Shown: positions 43,001-52,319, numbered from the stretch's first letter. The stretch: 64,000 nucleotides of DNA from Cytophagaceae bacterium (GCA_027488815.1 JAIYAX010000011.1:1-64000); one strand, 5' to 3'. Notes: generated from the sequence alone by a model not told the origin. Numbers and translations are program-made.

Positions 43001-43024
43001 GAAAAGGAGGAAAGCAATGAGTAG
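40004..43024 (+). CDS. Large periplasmic TPR protein
   Basis: 1006 residues from a TTG start; no ATG or better start exists near it and the product begins with a signal peptide (LGLIFIFLFCLNFLPAACFAQ). The remainder is essentially all tetratricopeptide repeats, roughly 20 or more, e.g. FEKAAPLLAMVKVSNSPYKAAAAYYSAYIQYKAGRYDGALNDL. It overlaps the downstream barrel gene by 8 bp. TPR proteins of this size sit with T9SS- and Tol-like complexes; the ExbB/ExbD/TonB cluster behind it suggests a scaffolding role there. Confidence 0.9.
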   Translation: MRTLGLIFIFLFCLNFLPAACFAQSTLSTLPPQRLISEAEGHLQASRFSLAQELYDQYLGSGVSLPQRPDAHLGGIIASVKLFRGDVDDRYQKFKLEFHNHLLLLYAQAELGAHSFQQKKYDQTILWLEGVDFSVFERQKREHLRFQLGYAYFSQKDFEKAAPLLAMVKVSNSPYKAAAAYYSAYIQYKAGRYDGALNDLNTIDKDPAYSKVVPLMRMQIYYQQKMFQEIINISEQTTNEKWTDEQLTMLGDAHYFLGQHEKAEKFYSDILSQKTSFKSPELLYRIGDNYLQLKQPASAIKAFKLIPPSADSLYTIASYQIGMGYLGLGDENLALAPLTIAASKSVDTKIQSLALKELLSLYMNKSDYHEAIKTGKKILSIPQTNRRDRETTSELVSEAYLRTQNLDEAISHIRESGLSSAISRQTYQEATLQKGIAHYNSDQIDTAIYFLKESLRFPMVAEITAQTHFTLAECYARRSDLEEALKSYQSIRSVDGFQGFVVYPMSLYGLGFIAYQKGDYLKASQYFEEYVQSARSGKISEPMADAELRLADCYYITKKYDPALESYKKSLPKNNKETDYILFQTACIHFAKSEYALANSLFEQIKQKHAGSIYVDDAIYQQAQMELENSNYAVAINHYTLLLLKHPGSLLVPYSLNKRALSRQNLKQYEAALADYKSLLDRYPEHPQAKSALLGMQETFTLAGTPEKFQEVLNAYKTKSPGDGSLEDLEYETVKNTYLAERYAQAVVSISKFLTSYPLTVHRLEMVYYLAESQYTLRNYAEAQTHYEQLVQSGKNPYLNKSLSKMADLTFSDKNYAKAVVYYQMLSKVAEARKESSIAYIGLSQCFFQLAQYDSCLMALDQLFKLGQLSQSQELNSKLLGAKASLALKEETKAVDFLLDVINSSKDERSAEAAYLLAEMDYLSGKPEKALEALYKFPSRYNQYEYWLGKAFLLISDCFVATQDEPQAIATLQSIVENSEDKTIVEEAKSRLTKLTEPKEKEESNE

Positions 43025-44657
43025 ATCCATTCTGACTTTTCTTGTGATTCTTGCCTTTCAGTCAGCAATGGCTCAAGGCTCTGGAGCTATTGAAGATAAG
43101 CAGTTTATCATTGAAAAAAACCGGACGATCATTTTACCTGAAATCAGCAGGTCCTTTGGAAAAATCCCTTATTCACCCCCCAAACGAGAACCTATCCGGT
43201 TGAATTATCAATTGGAACCGGCTGCCTGGAAAACAGAACCTGTGAAAATGGGTATGCGGATGCAGATGCTGAAGCCGGAGCCCCTTGAAAAACTATACAG
43301 CAGCTATTTAGCCATAGGAGCAGGGAATTATGCAAGCACCTTTGCAGAAGGTTTTGTCTCAAACAAACGAAATGAGAAATGGCAAACATCAGCTCATTTC
43401 AAACATCTGGCAGCAAATAGAGGAGTGTTCAGGTATGCTTCCAATAGTGAGCAAGATCTTTCGCTTAGTGGAAGTTACTTTTCAAAATTTGGCACCTGGG
43501 GAGCTGCCATCAATGGCTCAAGACAAAAAGTAGGCTTATACGGATATGACCCGCAATTTGTGCCTACGGAGGACAGCTCATCTCTTGTTTACCAACAAAT
43601 GAGGTTTAGTTTTAGCCATGCATTTGCCAAAGAAACGAGCCCGCTTTTCAGTTCAATAAAACTGAGTTACAACCAATTGTCAATGAACACAGGAAACAAG
43701 GAAAGCCTGTTTCACATCAATGCTCAGCTCAATTATCGCATTACTTCTCGTATAACCACAGAAAACAATTTGGTCACCAACCTCGCACAAGTTGGAGACA
43801 GTTCCATGCGGCAAAGGAACTTACTCAATTTTTCCTCACAGATATTGTATTTGTATGGAGATTGGAGGCTGAAAGCCGGAGTACGTATGGTTTATGATAG
43901 CGATACAATACCTTCCAATGAAGGCATAAACCTGTACCCACTGCTATCAGCACAATATACGATTCATGAGCGTTCGGCCATCGCCTATGCAGGTATATCC
44001 GGAGACATCAGCTACAATTCATTGAATTCTGTTCGCCAGATGAATCCCTTTTTGGTCAATGAGCCATTTCTGGCCAATACCAATGAAACCTTTTCATTTT
44101 TAGCAGGAATCAAAGGAAACCCAGTATCCAGTTTGAGCTATCAGGCTGATTTAAAGATTAGAAGAGTGAAGTACCTGCAAAGCTGGACTAGTTTACCCAT
44201 TTCCAGAGAACGATACTTCCCACTTTACGATGGATCAGCCTCGAATGTCATCAGCCTATCAGCTGAAGCGGCCATTAAGCCAGCTGAAAACTGGACTGCT
44301 ACTTCTTCAATTGCCTTTCATCAATACGACATGGGGAGCCTGCCCGAAGCCTGGCATTTGCCTACTTTTGAATTTAAAGCTCAGACAGCCTATTTGTATC
44401 AGCAAAAACTCAGGATTTTACTGGCAGCGCATCTGTTAGGTGGACTTAAAGCCCCTGATTTCCGATCTGATAGCAGCATAACTTCCATTGATTTGCCATT
44501 TATTCCAGACATAAGTATCCATGTGGATTATTCCTTTTCAAGGCAATTCGGTCTATTTTTACATTTTAACAATTTGATGTCAGTAAATTACCAACCCTTT
44601 CGGTACTATCCGGTAAGAGGATTTAATCTACTGGGAGGACTAAAACTGAGTTTTTAA
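43017..44657 (+). CDS. Outer-membrane beta-barrel protein of the TonB cluster
   Basis: 546 residues. Signal peptide (1-20, ending AMAQ), a short proline-rich N-terminus (KIPYSPPKREPIRLNYQ), then long stretches of alternating hydrophobic residues with many Gly/Tyr/Asn and ending NLLGGLKLSF, typical of barrel-forming proteins. No plug domain, so a porin or receptor-like barrel. It is coupled by overlap (8 bp) with the giant TPR protein and followed by SPOR-ExbB-ExbD-TonB. Family name not recognised. Confidence 0.82.
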   Translation: MSRSILTFLVILAFQSAMAQGSGAIEDKQFIIEKNRTIILPEISRSFGKIPYSPPKREPIRLNYQLEPAAWKTEPVKMGMRMQMLKPEPLEKLYSSYLAIGAGNYASTFAEGFVSNKRNEKWQTSAHFKHLAANRGVFRYASNSEQDLSLSGSYFSKFGTWGAAINGSRQKVGLYGYDPQFVPTEDSSSLVYQQMRFSFSHAFAKETSPLFSSIKLSYNQLSMNTGNKESLFHINAQLNYRITSRITTENNLVTNLAQVGDSSMRQRNLLNFSSQILYLYGDWRLKAGVRMVYDSDTIPSNEGINLYPLLSAQYTIHERSAIAYAGISGDISYNSLNSVRQMNPFLVNEPFLANTNETFSFLAGIKGNPVSSLSYQADLKIRRVKYLQSWTSLPISRERYFPLYDGSASNVISLSAEAAIKPAENWTATSSIAFHQYDMGSLPEAWHLPTFEFKAQTAYLYQQKLRILLAAHLLGGLKAPDFRSDSSITSIDLPFIPDISIHVDYSFSRQFGLFLHFNNLMSVNYQPFRYYPVRGFNLLGGLKLSF

Positions 44658-44667
44658 CTCTGCTACT

Positions 44668-45393
44668 ATGGCTACAAACAAACCAGATAACCAGGAAAAA
44701 CCTAAAGGAAGTACCAATATCCACAAACCTGAGGGTCCGGATTCCTTTGGAATGCCTGATTTGGCATTCACACCAATAAAACGGGAAGCTCAGGCACCAG
44801 CTAAAAAAGAAAAGGAACCTCAGACCAAAGCTACCCCAAGTCCTAAAAAGTTGGAACCAGCAAAAAATCAGGCAATTGAAGTGGAAAAACCAAAAAAATC
44901 CATCCTCGGCCTGCTGATCTTTACTTCCTTGATCGTAGTCTTATTCGCCCTGGTTGGGGTGTACGTTTTTGTGATCAAGGGAGCTACTCTGGACAATTGG
45001 GTTTCTGTTTTGCAAGGAAAAAATGAGCCTGCAGAGAGTGAAGTGCTTATTCCTGCTATTGAAGAAGACACAAGTGCCATTGTGAATGAAGAAAATATGA
45101 TGGTAAAGCCACCTGAGGCCAGTTCAGAGGGTTCGGCTATTGCAATTGCCAATCCAACTCAGCCACGGTTCTACATCATCGTTGGGGGATTTGCAATTCC
45201 TGAAAATGCCCGTCGTTACCGTGAGCAACTGGTTAGCGAAGGCTATGCCAGCGCAAAAGTCATAGAACCTGCTGGTAACCAACCCTTGACCAAAGTGTCT
45301 GTCGAAGATCATCCTTCACTGGAAGAGGCCTTAAAGCGCAGAGAAGAGGTAAAACAAAAATTTGATCTGACCATTTGGGTCTTAAAATACTAA
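44668..45393 (+). CDS. SPOR-domain membrane protein
   Basis: 241 residues. The N-terminal 80 residues are charged and cytoplasmic (lysine- and proline-rich), then one membrane helix (about 79-105, SILGLLIFTSLIVVLFALVGVYVFVIKG) and a periplasmic linker. The C-terminal SPOR domain (about 168-241; RFYIIVGGFAIPENARRYREQLVSEGYASAKVIEP, EEALKRREEVKQKFDLTIWVLKY) should bind denuded peptidoglycan. It links the TonB cluster to the cell wall. Six bases separate it from exbB. Confidence 0.92.
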   Translation: MATNKPDNQEKPKGSTNIHKPEGPDSFGMPDLAFTPIKREAQAPAKKEKEPQTKATPSPKKLEPAKNQAIEVEKPKKSILGLLIFTSLIVVLFALVGVYVFVIKGATLDNWVSVLQGKNEPAESEVLIPAIEEDTSAIVNEENMMVKPPEASSEGSAIAIANPTQPRFYIIVGGFAIPENARRYREQLVSEGYASAKVIEPAGNQPLTKVSVEDHPSLEEALKRREEVKQKFDLTIWVLKY

Positions 45394-45399
45394 CACTCC

Positions 45400-46092
45400 A
45401 TGATGATATTTCTTCAAGCCCTCAGCAGTAACGAAACAGGAATTGTGGTTCCGGAACCTGTAGTAAATGACGGTACGGTATCCTTACTTGACCTGGTCAT
45501 GAAAGGAGGTTGGGTCATGATTCCCTTGGGAGTCTTGAGTGTGCTGGCCATTTACATCATCATCGAACGAATTCTGACCTTTAGAAAAGCAGTAAAATTG
45601 CCTCCGGAGTTTATCTCAAGCGTAAAGGAGCGAGTTAAACAAGGTGACATTCAAGGGGCAAGGGTTCTTTGTGCCGAACAAAGGACCCCATCATCCAGAA
45701 TGATTGAAAAAGGCCTCAGTAAGATCGGTAGTCCACTAAAAAATATCGAAGTGGCCATTGAAAATGTAGGAAAAATTGAAATCTATTATCTGGAGAAGAA
45801 CCTTACCGTTTTAGCTACCATCTCAGGGGCAGCACCCATGCTTGGTTTTTTTGGAACAGTAACCGGTATGATTCAGGCTTTCATCGCTATCGCCCAGGAA
45901 GAAGGAAGTGTAAGCCCTAAATTGCTTTCGTCCGGCATTTACGAAGCCATGGTGACCACCGCAGCGGGTCTTATCGTAGGCATCGTGGCCTACATTGGTT
46001 ACAATTATCTGGTTGCACAGCTTTCCAAAGCCATTCACAAAATGGAGTACTCATCCATCGAGTTTATTGATTTGTTACAAGAAGCCAAGTAA
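45400..46092 (+). CDS. exbB: ExbB/TolQ-type proton channel
   Basis: 230 residues. Three membrane segments: WVMIPLGVLSVLAIYIIIERILTF (about 38-62), then LTVLATISGAAPMLGFFGTVTGMIQAF (about 128-155), TTAAGLIVGIVAYIGYNYLVAQL (about 186-209). The conserved GAAPMLGFFGTVTGM motif identifies the MotA/TolQ/ExbB family. Together with ExbD it uses the proton gradient to energise TonB. It lies in a SPOR-exbB-exbD-tonB order with 2-6 bp gaps. Confidence 0.95.
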   Translation: MMIFLQALSSNETGIVVPEPVVNDGTVSLLDLVMKGGWVMIPLGVLSVLAIYIIIERILTFRKAVKLPPEFISSVKERVKQGDIQGARVLCAEQRTPSSRMIEKGLSKIGSPLKNIEVAIENVGKIEIYYLEKNLTVLATISGAAPMLGFFGTVTGMIQAFIAIAQEEGSVSPKLLSSGIYEAMVTTAAGLIVGIVAYIGYNYLVAQLSKAIHKMEYSSIEFIDLLQEAK

Positions 46093-46094
46093 TC

Positions 46095-46493
46095 ATGAAC
46101 CTGGGCTCCAAGCATAAACCAGATACTGCATTCAGTCTGGCATCCATGACGGATATCGTATTTCTGTTGCTCATTTTTTTCATGTTAACCTCCAACTTTA
46201 TTACACCTTCTGGCTTACCTGTTACGTTGCCTAGCTCCAAGAGCAACACCATCGTTATTCCGAAAATTACAGTTTCCATAACCAAAGACCTTCAGTTTGC
46301 TGTTAATGACCGTAAAGTAGGGGAGGCCATGGTTGAACAGGCACTCACTGAGGCCATTAAAGCAACCAACAGCGAAGAGAATGTGGTTGTACTACATATC
46401 GATAAGGAGGTTCCGGTACAGTATTTGGTCAGAGTGGCCGGAGTAGCCACTCAATTAAAAGCAAAAGTCTCGATTGCAACAAAGCCCGAATAA
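46095..46493 (+). CDS. exbD: ExbD/TolR-type protein
   Basis: 132 residues. A short cytoplasmic N-terminus with an AFSLASMTDIVFLLLIFFMLTSNF helix (Asp in the membrane, needed for proton flow) and a small periplasmic domain (about 50-132) of the ExbD type. It starts 3 bp after exbB and ends one base before tonB. Partner of ExbB and TonB in energy transduction. Confidence 0.94.
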   Translation: MNLGSKHKPDTAFSLASMTDIVFLLLIFFMLTSNFITPSGLPVTLPSSKSNTIVIPKITVSITKDLQFAVNDRKVGEAMVEQALTEAIKATNSEENVVVLHIDKEVPVQYLVRVAGVATQLKAKVSIATKPE

Positions 46494-46494
46494 G

Positions 46495-47349
46495 ATGGAT
46501 CAACAGCAGGGGATATCAGAGCATTACGAGTCCAACAGGAACAAAGGGTTAATCATCTCCATTGTTCTTCATGGTTTGCTATTGCTTTTATTTTACCTCT
46601 TGGTCGCTTATAAAGCTCCTGATCCACCATTGCCTGTTTATGGTGTCGAGCTCAATTTAGGATTTGAAGAAAGCGGCTCTGGATCGATGGTGAACACCTC
46701 GCCAACCGAACAAGCCAATCCCGAGGCTGAACAGGCTCTTGATCCAAGCCCTGCCGAAACTCAGCCCGAACCGGAAACCTCTCCATCCGAAGCACCCGTA
46801 GCAACTCAGCCTGACCCGGCACCTGTCAGTCAACCTGAAAAGCCAGTGACTGAAACTCCAAAAGAAACAGTAGACCCGGAACCTAAAAAGCCTGTTGAAG
46901 AAAGTAAACCAGAGCCTAAGCCTGAGTTTAAACCAAAAGCTCTTTTCCCGGGCAAAGACAAAAAACCTCCAGGTGGGTCAGAAGGTAATGATCCTGGAAA
47001 AACAGGGGACAAAGGAAAGCCGGATGGCACACCGGATGGAACTAGCTATGATGGAACACCTGGAAAAGGTGGATCAGGAGCCTCGTTAGACCTTAGCGGT
47101 TGGGCATGGAGCATCAAACCAGACCCCAAAGACAAGAGTGACGAAAGCGGTAAAATCGTCTTTGTCATCAAAGTCAATGAAGATGGAAAAGTGATTCAGG
47201 CTACAGTTGAGGAAAAAACGGTTAGCAGTGAAGTAGTGCAGTTGTATAAGGCAGAAGTGTTAAAGTCTACCTTCCGGAAGTTGAATGAGCAAGCCGATAT
47301 GCCGGCCATTTCAACAGGTAGAATTACCTTTATCATTCGCTCCCGATAG
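46495..47349 (+). CDS. TonB-like energy transducer
   Basis: 284 residues from ATG 46495 (one base after the exbD stop; an in-frame TTG at 46474 is rejected). One N-terminal helix (about 17-38, GLIISIVLHGLLLLLFYLLVAY) then a long proline/glutamate/lysine-rich linker (about 45-200; PKETVDPEPKKPVEE, FPGKDKKPPGGSEGND) and a C-terminal TonB-like domain (about 205-284; KIVFVIKVNEDGKVIQATVEEKTVSSEVVQLY). It spans the periplasm to reach TonB receptors. The linker is strongly repetitive in KP/EP. Confidence 0.9.
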   Translation: MDQQQGISEHYESNRNKGLIISIVLHGLLLLLFYLLVAYKAPDPPLPVYGVELNLGFEESGSGSMVNTSPTEQANPEAEQALDPSPAETQPEPETSPSEAPVATQPDPAPVSQPEKPVTETPKETVDPEPKKPVEESKPEPKPEFKPKALFPGKDKKPPGGSEGNDPGKTGDKGKPDGTPDGTSYDGTPGKGGSGASLDLSGWAWSIKPDPKDKSDESGKIVFVIKVNEDGKVIQATVEEKTVSSEVVQLYKAEVLKSTFRKLNEQADMPAISTGRITFIIRSR

Positions 47350-47357
47350 TTTCAACA

Positions 47358-48644
47358 TTGGATTATAAGGATACGATAAACTACTTGTTTAGCCGACTAC
47401 CCATGTACCAAAGGGTAGGAGCAGCGGCATATAAGCCCTCTTTGGACAATACCTATGCTTTGCTTGACCAAATCGGTAACCCCCAAAACAAGTTTAAGTC
47501 CATACACATAGCCGGCACAAATGGGAAGGGCAGCAGCTCGCACATGATCGCTGCGGTGTTACAATATCATGGAATCAAAACCGGACTTTACACTTCCCCC
47601 CATTTAAAAGACTTCAGGGAAAGGATAAAAGTGAATGGGGAAGAAGTTCCGGAATGGTTTGTAATCGACTTTACACAGCGTATCAAGCCAGTAATTGAGC
47701 AAATCAACCCTTCTTTTTTTGAAATCACAGTGGCGATGGCATTTGATTGGTTTGCTCAAGCAGGGTGTGAATGGGCTGTGATAGAAGTGGGCATGGGAGG
47801 CCGCCTGGATTCCACCAATGTGATCCATCCGCAGATCTGTCTGATAACCCAAATCAGCTACGACCATATGGAGTTTCTGGGCTCGACTTTAGAGGCCATA
47901 GCAGGTGAAAAAGCAGGCATATTTAAAGCAGGAGTTCCGGTGGTGGTATCTGAGACCCAAGCCGCAACGAAAGAGGTTTTTAAAAACAAAGCCAGAGAAT
48001 TGGGCACAGAGATCTATTTTGCAGATCAACTGATTGGGACACATTTCCCGGAATGGCTTCCTTCACATTTAGCAACAACCATTTCGTATCAGGGTAAGCA
48101 GACGCCTGTAAAGCTCGATTTGCAAGGGGAATACCAGTTGAAAAACATCAAAGGGGTTTGGCTGATACTAGAACTGCTGAAATCAGAAGTTTCAACTCTT
48201 AATTTGTCCAAAACAGTTGAGGCTTTGGGCAAAGTAATCCATCTGACAGGGCTAAAAGGGCGTTGGCAAAAGCTTTCGGATCAACCACTTACGTATTGCG
48301 ATACCGCTCATAATGAGGCGGGGATCAAACAAGTTCTTGATCAAATCAAGCGTCAGCAATATGAGCACCTGCACATGGTTTGGGGTATGGTGAAAGAAAA
48401 AGATCTGAATCATATTTTACCCATGCTTCCCAGGCAGGCCACTTATTACTTTACCCAACCAACTATTCCACGTGCATTGCCTGTAAAGGAGTTATTTGAA
48501 AAAGCCTCAGAATTTACTTTAAATGGTACTACCTATCTATCAGTAAATGAGGCGTATAATTCAGCTAGGTCAAAAGCATCACCTAACGACTTCATCTTCA
48601 TTGGGGGTAGCACTTTTGTGGTAGCAGAACTGTCAGATTTATAA
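47358..48644 (+). CDS. folC: Folylpolyglutamate/dihydrofolate synthase
   Basis: 428 residues from TTG 47358, because the N-terminus DYKDTINYLFSRLPMYQRVG matches the FolC family start; no ATG lies before Met16. P-loop IAGTNGKGSSSHM (about 51-63), TSPHLKDFRERIKVNG, the Mur-ligase block VIEVGMGGRLDSTN (about 139-152) and the C-terminal CDTAHNEAG (folate-binding) are present. It adds glutamate to folates in the cytoplasm. Only 8 bp separates it from the TonB-like gene, so it probably shares the transcript. Confidence 0.95.
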   Translation: MDYKDTINYLFSRLPMYQRVGAAAYKPSLDNTYALLDQIGNPQNKFKSIHIAGTNGKGSSSHMIAAVLQYHGIKTGLYTSPHLKDFRERIKVNGEEVPEWFVIDFTQRIKPVIEQINPSFFEITVAMAFDWFAQAGCEWAVIEVGMGGRLDSTNVIHPQICLITQISYDHMEFLGSTLEAIAGEKAGIFKAGVPVVVSETQAATKEVFKNKARELGTEIYFADQLIGTHFPEWLPSHLATTISYQGKQTPVKLDLQGEYQLKNIKGVWLILELLKSEVSTLNLSKTVEALGKVIHLTGLKGRWQKLSDQPLTYCDTAHNEAGIKQVLDQIKRQQYEHLHMVWGMVKEKDLNHILPMLPRQATYYFTQPTIPRALPVKELFEKASEFTLNGTTYLSVNEAYNSARSKASPNDFIFIGGSTFVVAELSDL

Positions 48645-48648
48645 ATGA

Positions 48649-49398
48649 ATGGGCCGGAAGAAGCAGATCAATTTTGAGAAAAACAGGCGCAACCCAAAAG
48701 TAATTGAGCCGGGCAAAGACGAATTCCTAAGCATAAGAGGAAAATGGAATGATACATTTTTTGGAAATGATTCTCCGATTGTTCTGGAAATTGGCTGTGG
48801 GAGGGGAGAATATACGGTAGGTCTGGCGAAGAGATATCCTCAAGTAAACTTTATCGGAGTGGATATCAAGGGCAGCCGTTTGTGGAAAGGGGCCAGCCAG
48901 GCATTGGAAGAAAACCTGAATAATGTGGCTTTTGTGCGAAACAAAGTGGAAAACCTCCAACAACAATTTGCTGAAAATGAGGTATCTGAGATTTGGATTA
49001 CGTTTCCTGATCCCCGACCCAAAGAGCGAGATGAAGCCAAGCGCTTAACCTCTCTTAGATTTCTCAGATTGTATAGCCTTATGGCCCATCAACAAGGGCT
49101 CAAAGCCCATTTGAAAACAGATGATTTAGGCTTGTATGAATATAGCCTTGGTTTGTTCAGAGAATTGAACTTGCAGATTGAATTCTTCACCGATGACTTG
49201 TACCGATCCACCAATGCGGAGGAGCTCTTGAATATCCAAACCACCTATGAGAAACGGTACCTTTCCATCAACAAGCCTATCAAATACATTCAGTTTTTAA
49301 TCCCAGCGGCATCCGTTCCTCATCACCCTTTGTTTCAACAATTGGACTTCCCACCAATAAAGCGAGAGCTGAAGGAGCGCAAGGCATTCACAGGATAA
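48649..49398 (+). CDS. trmB: tRNA (guanine-N7)-methyltransferase
   Basis: 249 residues. TrmB hallmarks: SAM-binding VLEIGCGRGEYTVGLAKRYPQVNFIGVDIKGSRLWKGA (about 47-84), ITFPDPRPKERDEAKRLT (about 124-141) and HLKTDDLGLYEYS. The basic N-terminus (MGRKKQINFEKNRRNPK) binds tRNA. It methylates G46 of several tRNAs. Four bases lie between it and folC, and it is followed directly by a small lipoprotein gene. Confidence 0.95.
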   Translation: MGRKKQINFEKNRRNPKVIEPGKDEFLSIRGKWNDTFFGNDSPIVLEIGCGRGEYTVGLAKRYPQVNFIGVDIKGSRLWKGASQALEENLNNVAFVRNKVENLQQQFAENEVSEIWITFPDPRPKERDEAKRLTSLRFLRLYSLMAHQQGLKAHLKTDDLGLYEYSLGLFRELNLQIEFFTDDLYRSTNAEELLNIQTTYEKRYLSINKPIKYIQFLIPAASVPHHPLFQQLDFPPIKRELKERKAFTG

Positions 49399-49402
49399 AT
49401 GC

Positions 49403-49410
49403 TATATTTG
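49403..49410 (+). promoter_or_regulatory. -7 promoter element within the 5' end of a small ORF
   Basis: TATATTTG matches TAnnTTTG but overlaps codons 2-4 of the ORF opened by ATG 49399. If this promoter is used, transcription begins near 49417 and the real start is the TTG at 49450, giving a good lipoprotein signal. No -33 element. Confidence 0.35.
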
Positions 49411-49449
49411 CGCCTTCATCTAATACCAACAGTCAACAGAGCTAATTCA

Positions 49450-49716
49450 TTGTTTATCAGAAGCTTTATCTGGATCATTTTGATCATTGCACTGGGTGTT
49501 TCATGTACAAGCAAATGTCCCATTGCCAATTGCCGTGTCAGAATGCAACACAGACATGCCGCTTTCGGAGAAAAAGTGTACAACCGCATGCCCTGGTTTA
49601 AAGACCAAAACCCTCGCACAGGCAAGTATTACCCTGATCTGGTTAAGGATGGTTCCATGATCAAAGGTGGGCCCAATGAACCGCATCAGGTGCCTCGCAT
49701 TAAGCCTCATAAATAA
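49450..49716 (+). CDS. Small putative lipoprotein
   Basis: From TTG 49450 this is 88 residues, starting FIRSFIWIILIIALGVSCTSK; the LGVSC motif is a lipobox-like cleavage site (Cys about residue 17). From ATG 49399 (105 residues) the same signal would sit internally. The rest is basic with KVYNRMPWFKDQNPRTGKYYPDL; no family recognised. The gene follows trmB with no gap, and lies before gyrA. The product is probably an outer-membrane or inner-membrane lipoprotein of unknown function. Confidence 0.65.
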   Translation: MFIRSFIWIILIIALGVSCTSKCPIANCRVRMQHRHAAFGEKVYNRMPWFKDQNPRTGKYYPDLVKDGSMIKGGPNEPHQVPRIKPHK

Positions 49717-49810
49717 AGGCCGTCAGACTGTATATGGATAAGTTAGAAAAGTATTCAACATCAGATTGGCTAAATTGCCACATTAATCAAACAACAGCCT
49801 AGGAAAAGGA

Positions 49811-52318
49811 ATGGCAGCAGGAGAAAATATCATCCCAATCAATATTGAAGATGAAATGAGAGGCGCATACATCGATTATTCGATGTCAGTGATCGTCTCC
49901 AGGGCATTGCCCGATGTACGTGATGGACTTAAACCTGTACATCGGAGAGTGCTTTTTGGGATGCAGGAGTTAGGTGTAAATTACAACAAGGCGTATAAAA
50001 AATCAGCCAGAATTGTTGGTGAAGTACTCGGAAAGTATCACCCTCATGGAGATACCAGCGTTTACGATGCAATGGTTCGTATGGCCCAGGATTGGTCCTT
50101 GCGCTACCCCTTAGTCGATGGCCAGGGTAATTTTGGCTCCATTGACGGTGACTCTCCGGCTGCGATGAGGTATACCGAGGCCAGGCTCAAGCGTATCGCT
50201 GAGGAAATGTTGGCTGACATCAACAAAAACACGGTTGATTTCCAACCCAACTTCGATGACTCATTGGAGGAACCAACGGTTTTACCAGCAAAAATCCCTA
50301 ATCTGCTTATCAACGGCACATCAGGAATTGCGGTAGGTATGGCAACCAATATGCCCCCGCACAACCTCACCGAGGTAATCGAAGGGGTTATTGCACAGAT
50401 CGATAATCCGGAGATCACAACTGAGGAACTCATGCAATTTATCAAGGGTCCTGATTTCCCTACAGCAGGCACTATTTTCGGAGTGCAAGGGATCAAATCA
50501 GCCTATGAAAGTGGTCGTGGAAGAGTGGTGATTCGTGCCAATGCCACTTTTGAGACTTCAAAAACGGGCAAAGACCAAATCATTGTGAGCGATATCCCTT
50601 ATATGGTGAATAAAGCAATGATGATTGAGAAAACTGCCGCTCTCGTTAATGAAAAGAAAATAGAAGGGATCAGCGATATCAGGGATGAATCAGATCGTGA
50701 TGGATTGAGGATCGTTTATGATCTTAAAAGAGATGCCATTCCGAATGTCGTTCTCAATAACCTATACAAATACACCCAATTGCAAAGCTCATTTGGGGTT
50801 AATAATGTAGCACTGGTTAAAGGAAGACCCATTACCCTCAACCTGAAAGAGCTCATTCATTATTTCATAGAGCACAGGCATGAGGTGGTGATACGCAGGG
50901 CACAATTTGAATTGGAAGAAGCCCAAAAAAGAGCCCATATTCTTGAAGGTTATCTAAAAGTGATCGAGTCTAAAGACACTTTGGACAAGGCCATCGAAAT
51001 GATCAGGGCTGCAAGGGATCCGGAAGGAGCAAAAACGGCTCTGATGGAGTATTTCGAGCTCTCCGATATTCAGGCGAAGGCCATTCTTGAGCTTAGGCTG
51101 CAACGTCTTACTGGTCTGGAGCGTGATAAAATCGCTCAAGAGTATGCCGAAATCATGAAACTGATTGATGAACTCAATCAGTTACTCAGCTCCGAAGAGC
51201 AGCGAATGGCACTGATCAAGAAAGAGCTTACCGAAATCAAAGATCGTTACGGAGACGAACGCCGGACCCGCATCGAATTAAATGCTGATGATATCACCGA
51301 CGAGGACATGATCCCTGATGAGGAGATGGTGATTACCATTTCGCATCAAGGATACATCAAGAGAACAGCCTCCGTTGAATTCAAGGCACAGGGCAGGGGA
51401 GGAGTAGGTTCCAAAGGAGCTTCCAGCAAAGATGACGACTTTACAGAACACCTTTTTATAGCGACCAACCACAACTATCTGCTGATCTTCACCGACTTTG
51501 GCAGGCTGTATTGGCTCAAAGTATATGAACTACCCGAAATGGCCAAAAACGCCAAAGGCAGAGCCATTCAAAACATTATCAATATCGAAAGGGACGATAA
51601 GATCAGGGCGGTCATTAATGTCAAAAACCTTGGCAACCCTGACTATGTCAATAACAACTATATCGTGATGTGTACCAAGAACGGTACTATTAAGAAAACC
51701 TTGTTAGAGGCTTATTCCCGTCCCAGAGCAAACGGCATTATCGCTATTAATATAGTAGATGGGGACAGGCTTCTGGACGTTCATCTTACCAATGGAAGCA
51801 ATGAAATCATCATGGCACTTCGCTCAGGACGGGCCATACGTTTCAATGAAAGTAAAGTAAGGGCGATGGGAAGAAACGCCACAGGAGTTAGAGGGGTAAG
51901 TCTGGCGAATGAAAATGATCAGGTAGTGGGCATGGTTTGTGTTGCCGACCCAAATACAAATCTATTGGTAGTGAGTGAGAAAGGATACGGAAAACGTTCT
52001 GAAATAGAAGAATACCGTATCACAAACAGAGGAGGCAAAGGCGTTAAAACCATGAACGTGACCGACAAAACAGGTCACCTGGTGTCCATTTTGGAAGTGT
52101 CAGATGAGCACGACCTTATGATTATCAACAAATCAGGCATTACCATCCGAACAGCAGTAGCTCAAATCCGTGTTATGGGCAGAAATACGCAGGGTGTGAA
52201 ATTGATTCGTCTGAGCGAAGGCGATGAGATATCCTCCATTGCCCGTATCGAAAGCGAGCCTGAAATTGAAATTGACGAAAATCCTTCAACAGAAACTGAT
52301 CAAAACGTTACCGAATAA
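49811..52318 (+). CDS. gyrA: DNA gyrase subunit A
   Basis: 835 residues. The winged-helix/tower region has the active tyrosine in [10 protein letters not shown], the quinolone-resistance region [22 protein letters not shown] and the [11 protein letters not shown] coiled-coil. C-terminal beta-pinwheel with the GyrA box: the Q(R/K)RGGKG-type sequence appears as [11 protein letters not shown]. Position 83 (E. coli numbering) is Thr rather than Ser; Thr also occurs in other bacteria's wild-type enzymes, so no resistance can be claimed. Acts with GyrB to supercoil DNA. The last two bases of its TAA stop are 1-2 bp from the next gene's start codon. Confidence 0.96.
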   Translation: MAAGENIIPINIEDEMRGAYIDYSMSVIVSRALPDVRDGLKPVHRRVLFGMQELGVNYNKAYKKSARIVGEVLGKYHPHGDTSVYDAMVRMAQDWSLRYPLVDGQGNFGSIDGDSPAAMRYTEARLKRIAEEMLADINKNTVDFQPNFDDSLEEPTVLPAKIPNLLINGTSGIAVGMATNMPPHNLTEVIEGVIAQIDNPEITTEELMQFIKGPDFPTAGTIFGVQGIKSAYESGRGRVVIRANATFETSKTGKDQIIVSDIPYMVNKAMMIEKTAALVNEKKIEGISDIRDESDRDGLRIVYDLKRDAIPNVVLNNLYKYTQLQSSFGVNNVALVKGRPITLNLKELIHYFIEHRHEVVIRRAQFELEEAQKRAHILEGYLKVIESKDTLDKAIEMIRAARDPEGAKTALMEYFELSDIQAKAILELRLQRLTGLERDKIAQEYAEIMKLIDELNQLLSSEEQRMALIKKELTEIKDRYGDERRTRIELNADDITDEDMIPDEEMVITISHQGYIKRTASVEFKAQGRGGVGSKGASSKDDDFTEHLFIATNHNYLLIFTDFGRLYWLKVYELPEMAKNAKGRAIQNIINIERDDKIRAVINVKNLGNPDYVNNNYIVMCTKNGTIKKTLLEAYSRPRANGIIAINIVDGDRLLDVHLTNGSNEIIMALRSGRAIRFNESKVRAMGRNATGVRGVSLANENDQVVGMVCVADPNTNLLVVSEKGYGKRSEIEEYRITNRGGKGVKTMNVTDKTGHLVSILEVSDEHDLMIINKSGITIRTAVAQIRVMGRNTQGVKLIRLSEGDEISSIARIESEPEIEIDENPSTETDQNVTE

Positions 52319-52319
52319 C

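Noticed and set aside
50030..50090. Thr at GyrA position 83 (GDTSVYD) as a quinolone-resistance mutation
   Set aside because: Thr at this site is wild type in several bacteria; without relatives it cannot be called resistance.
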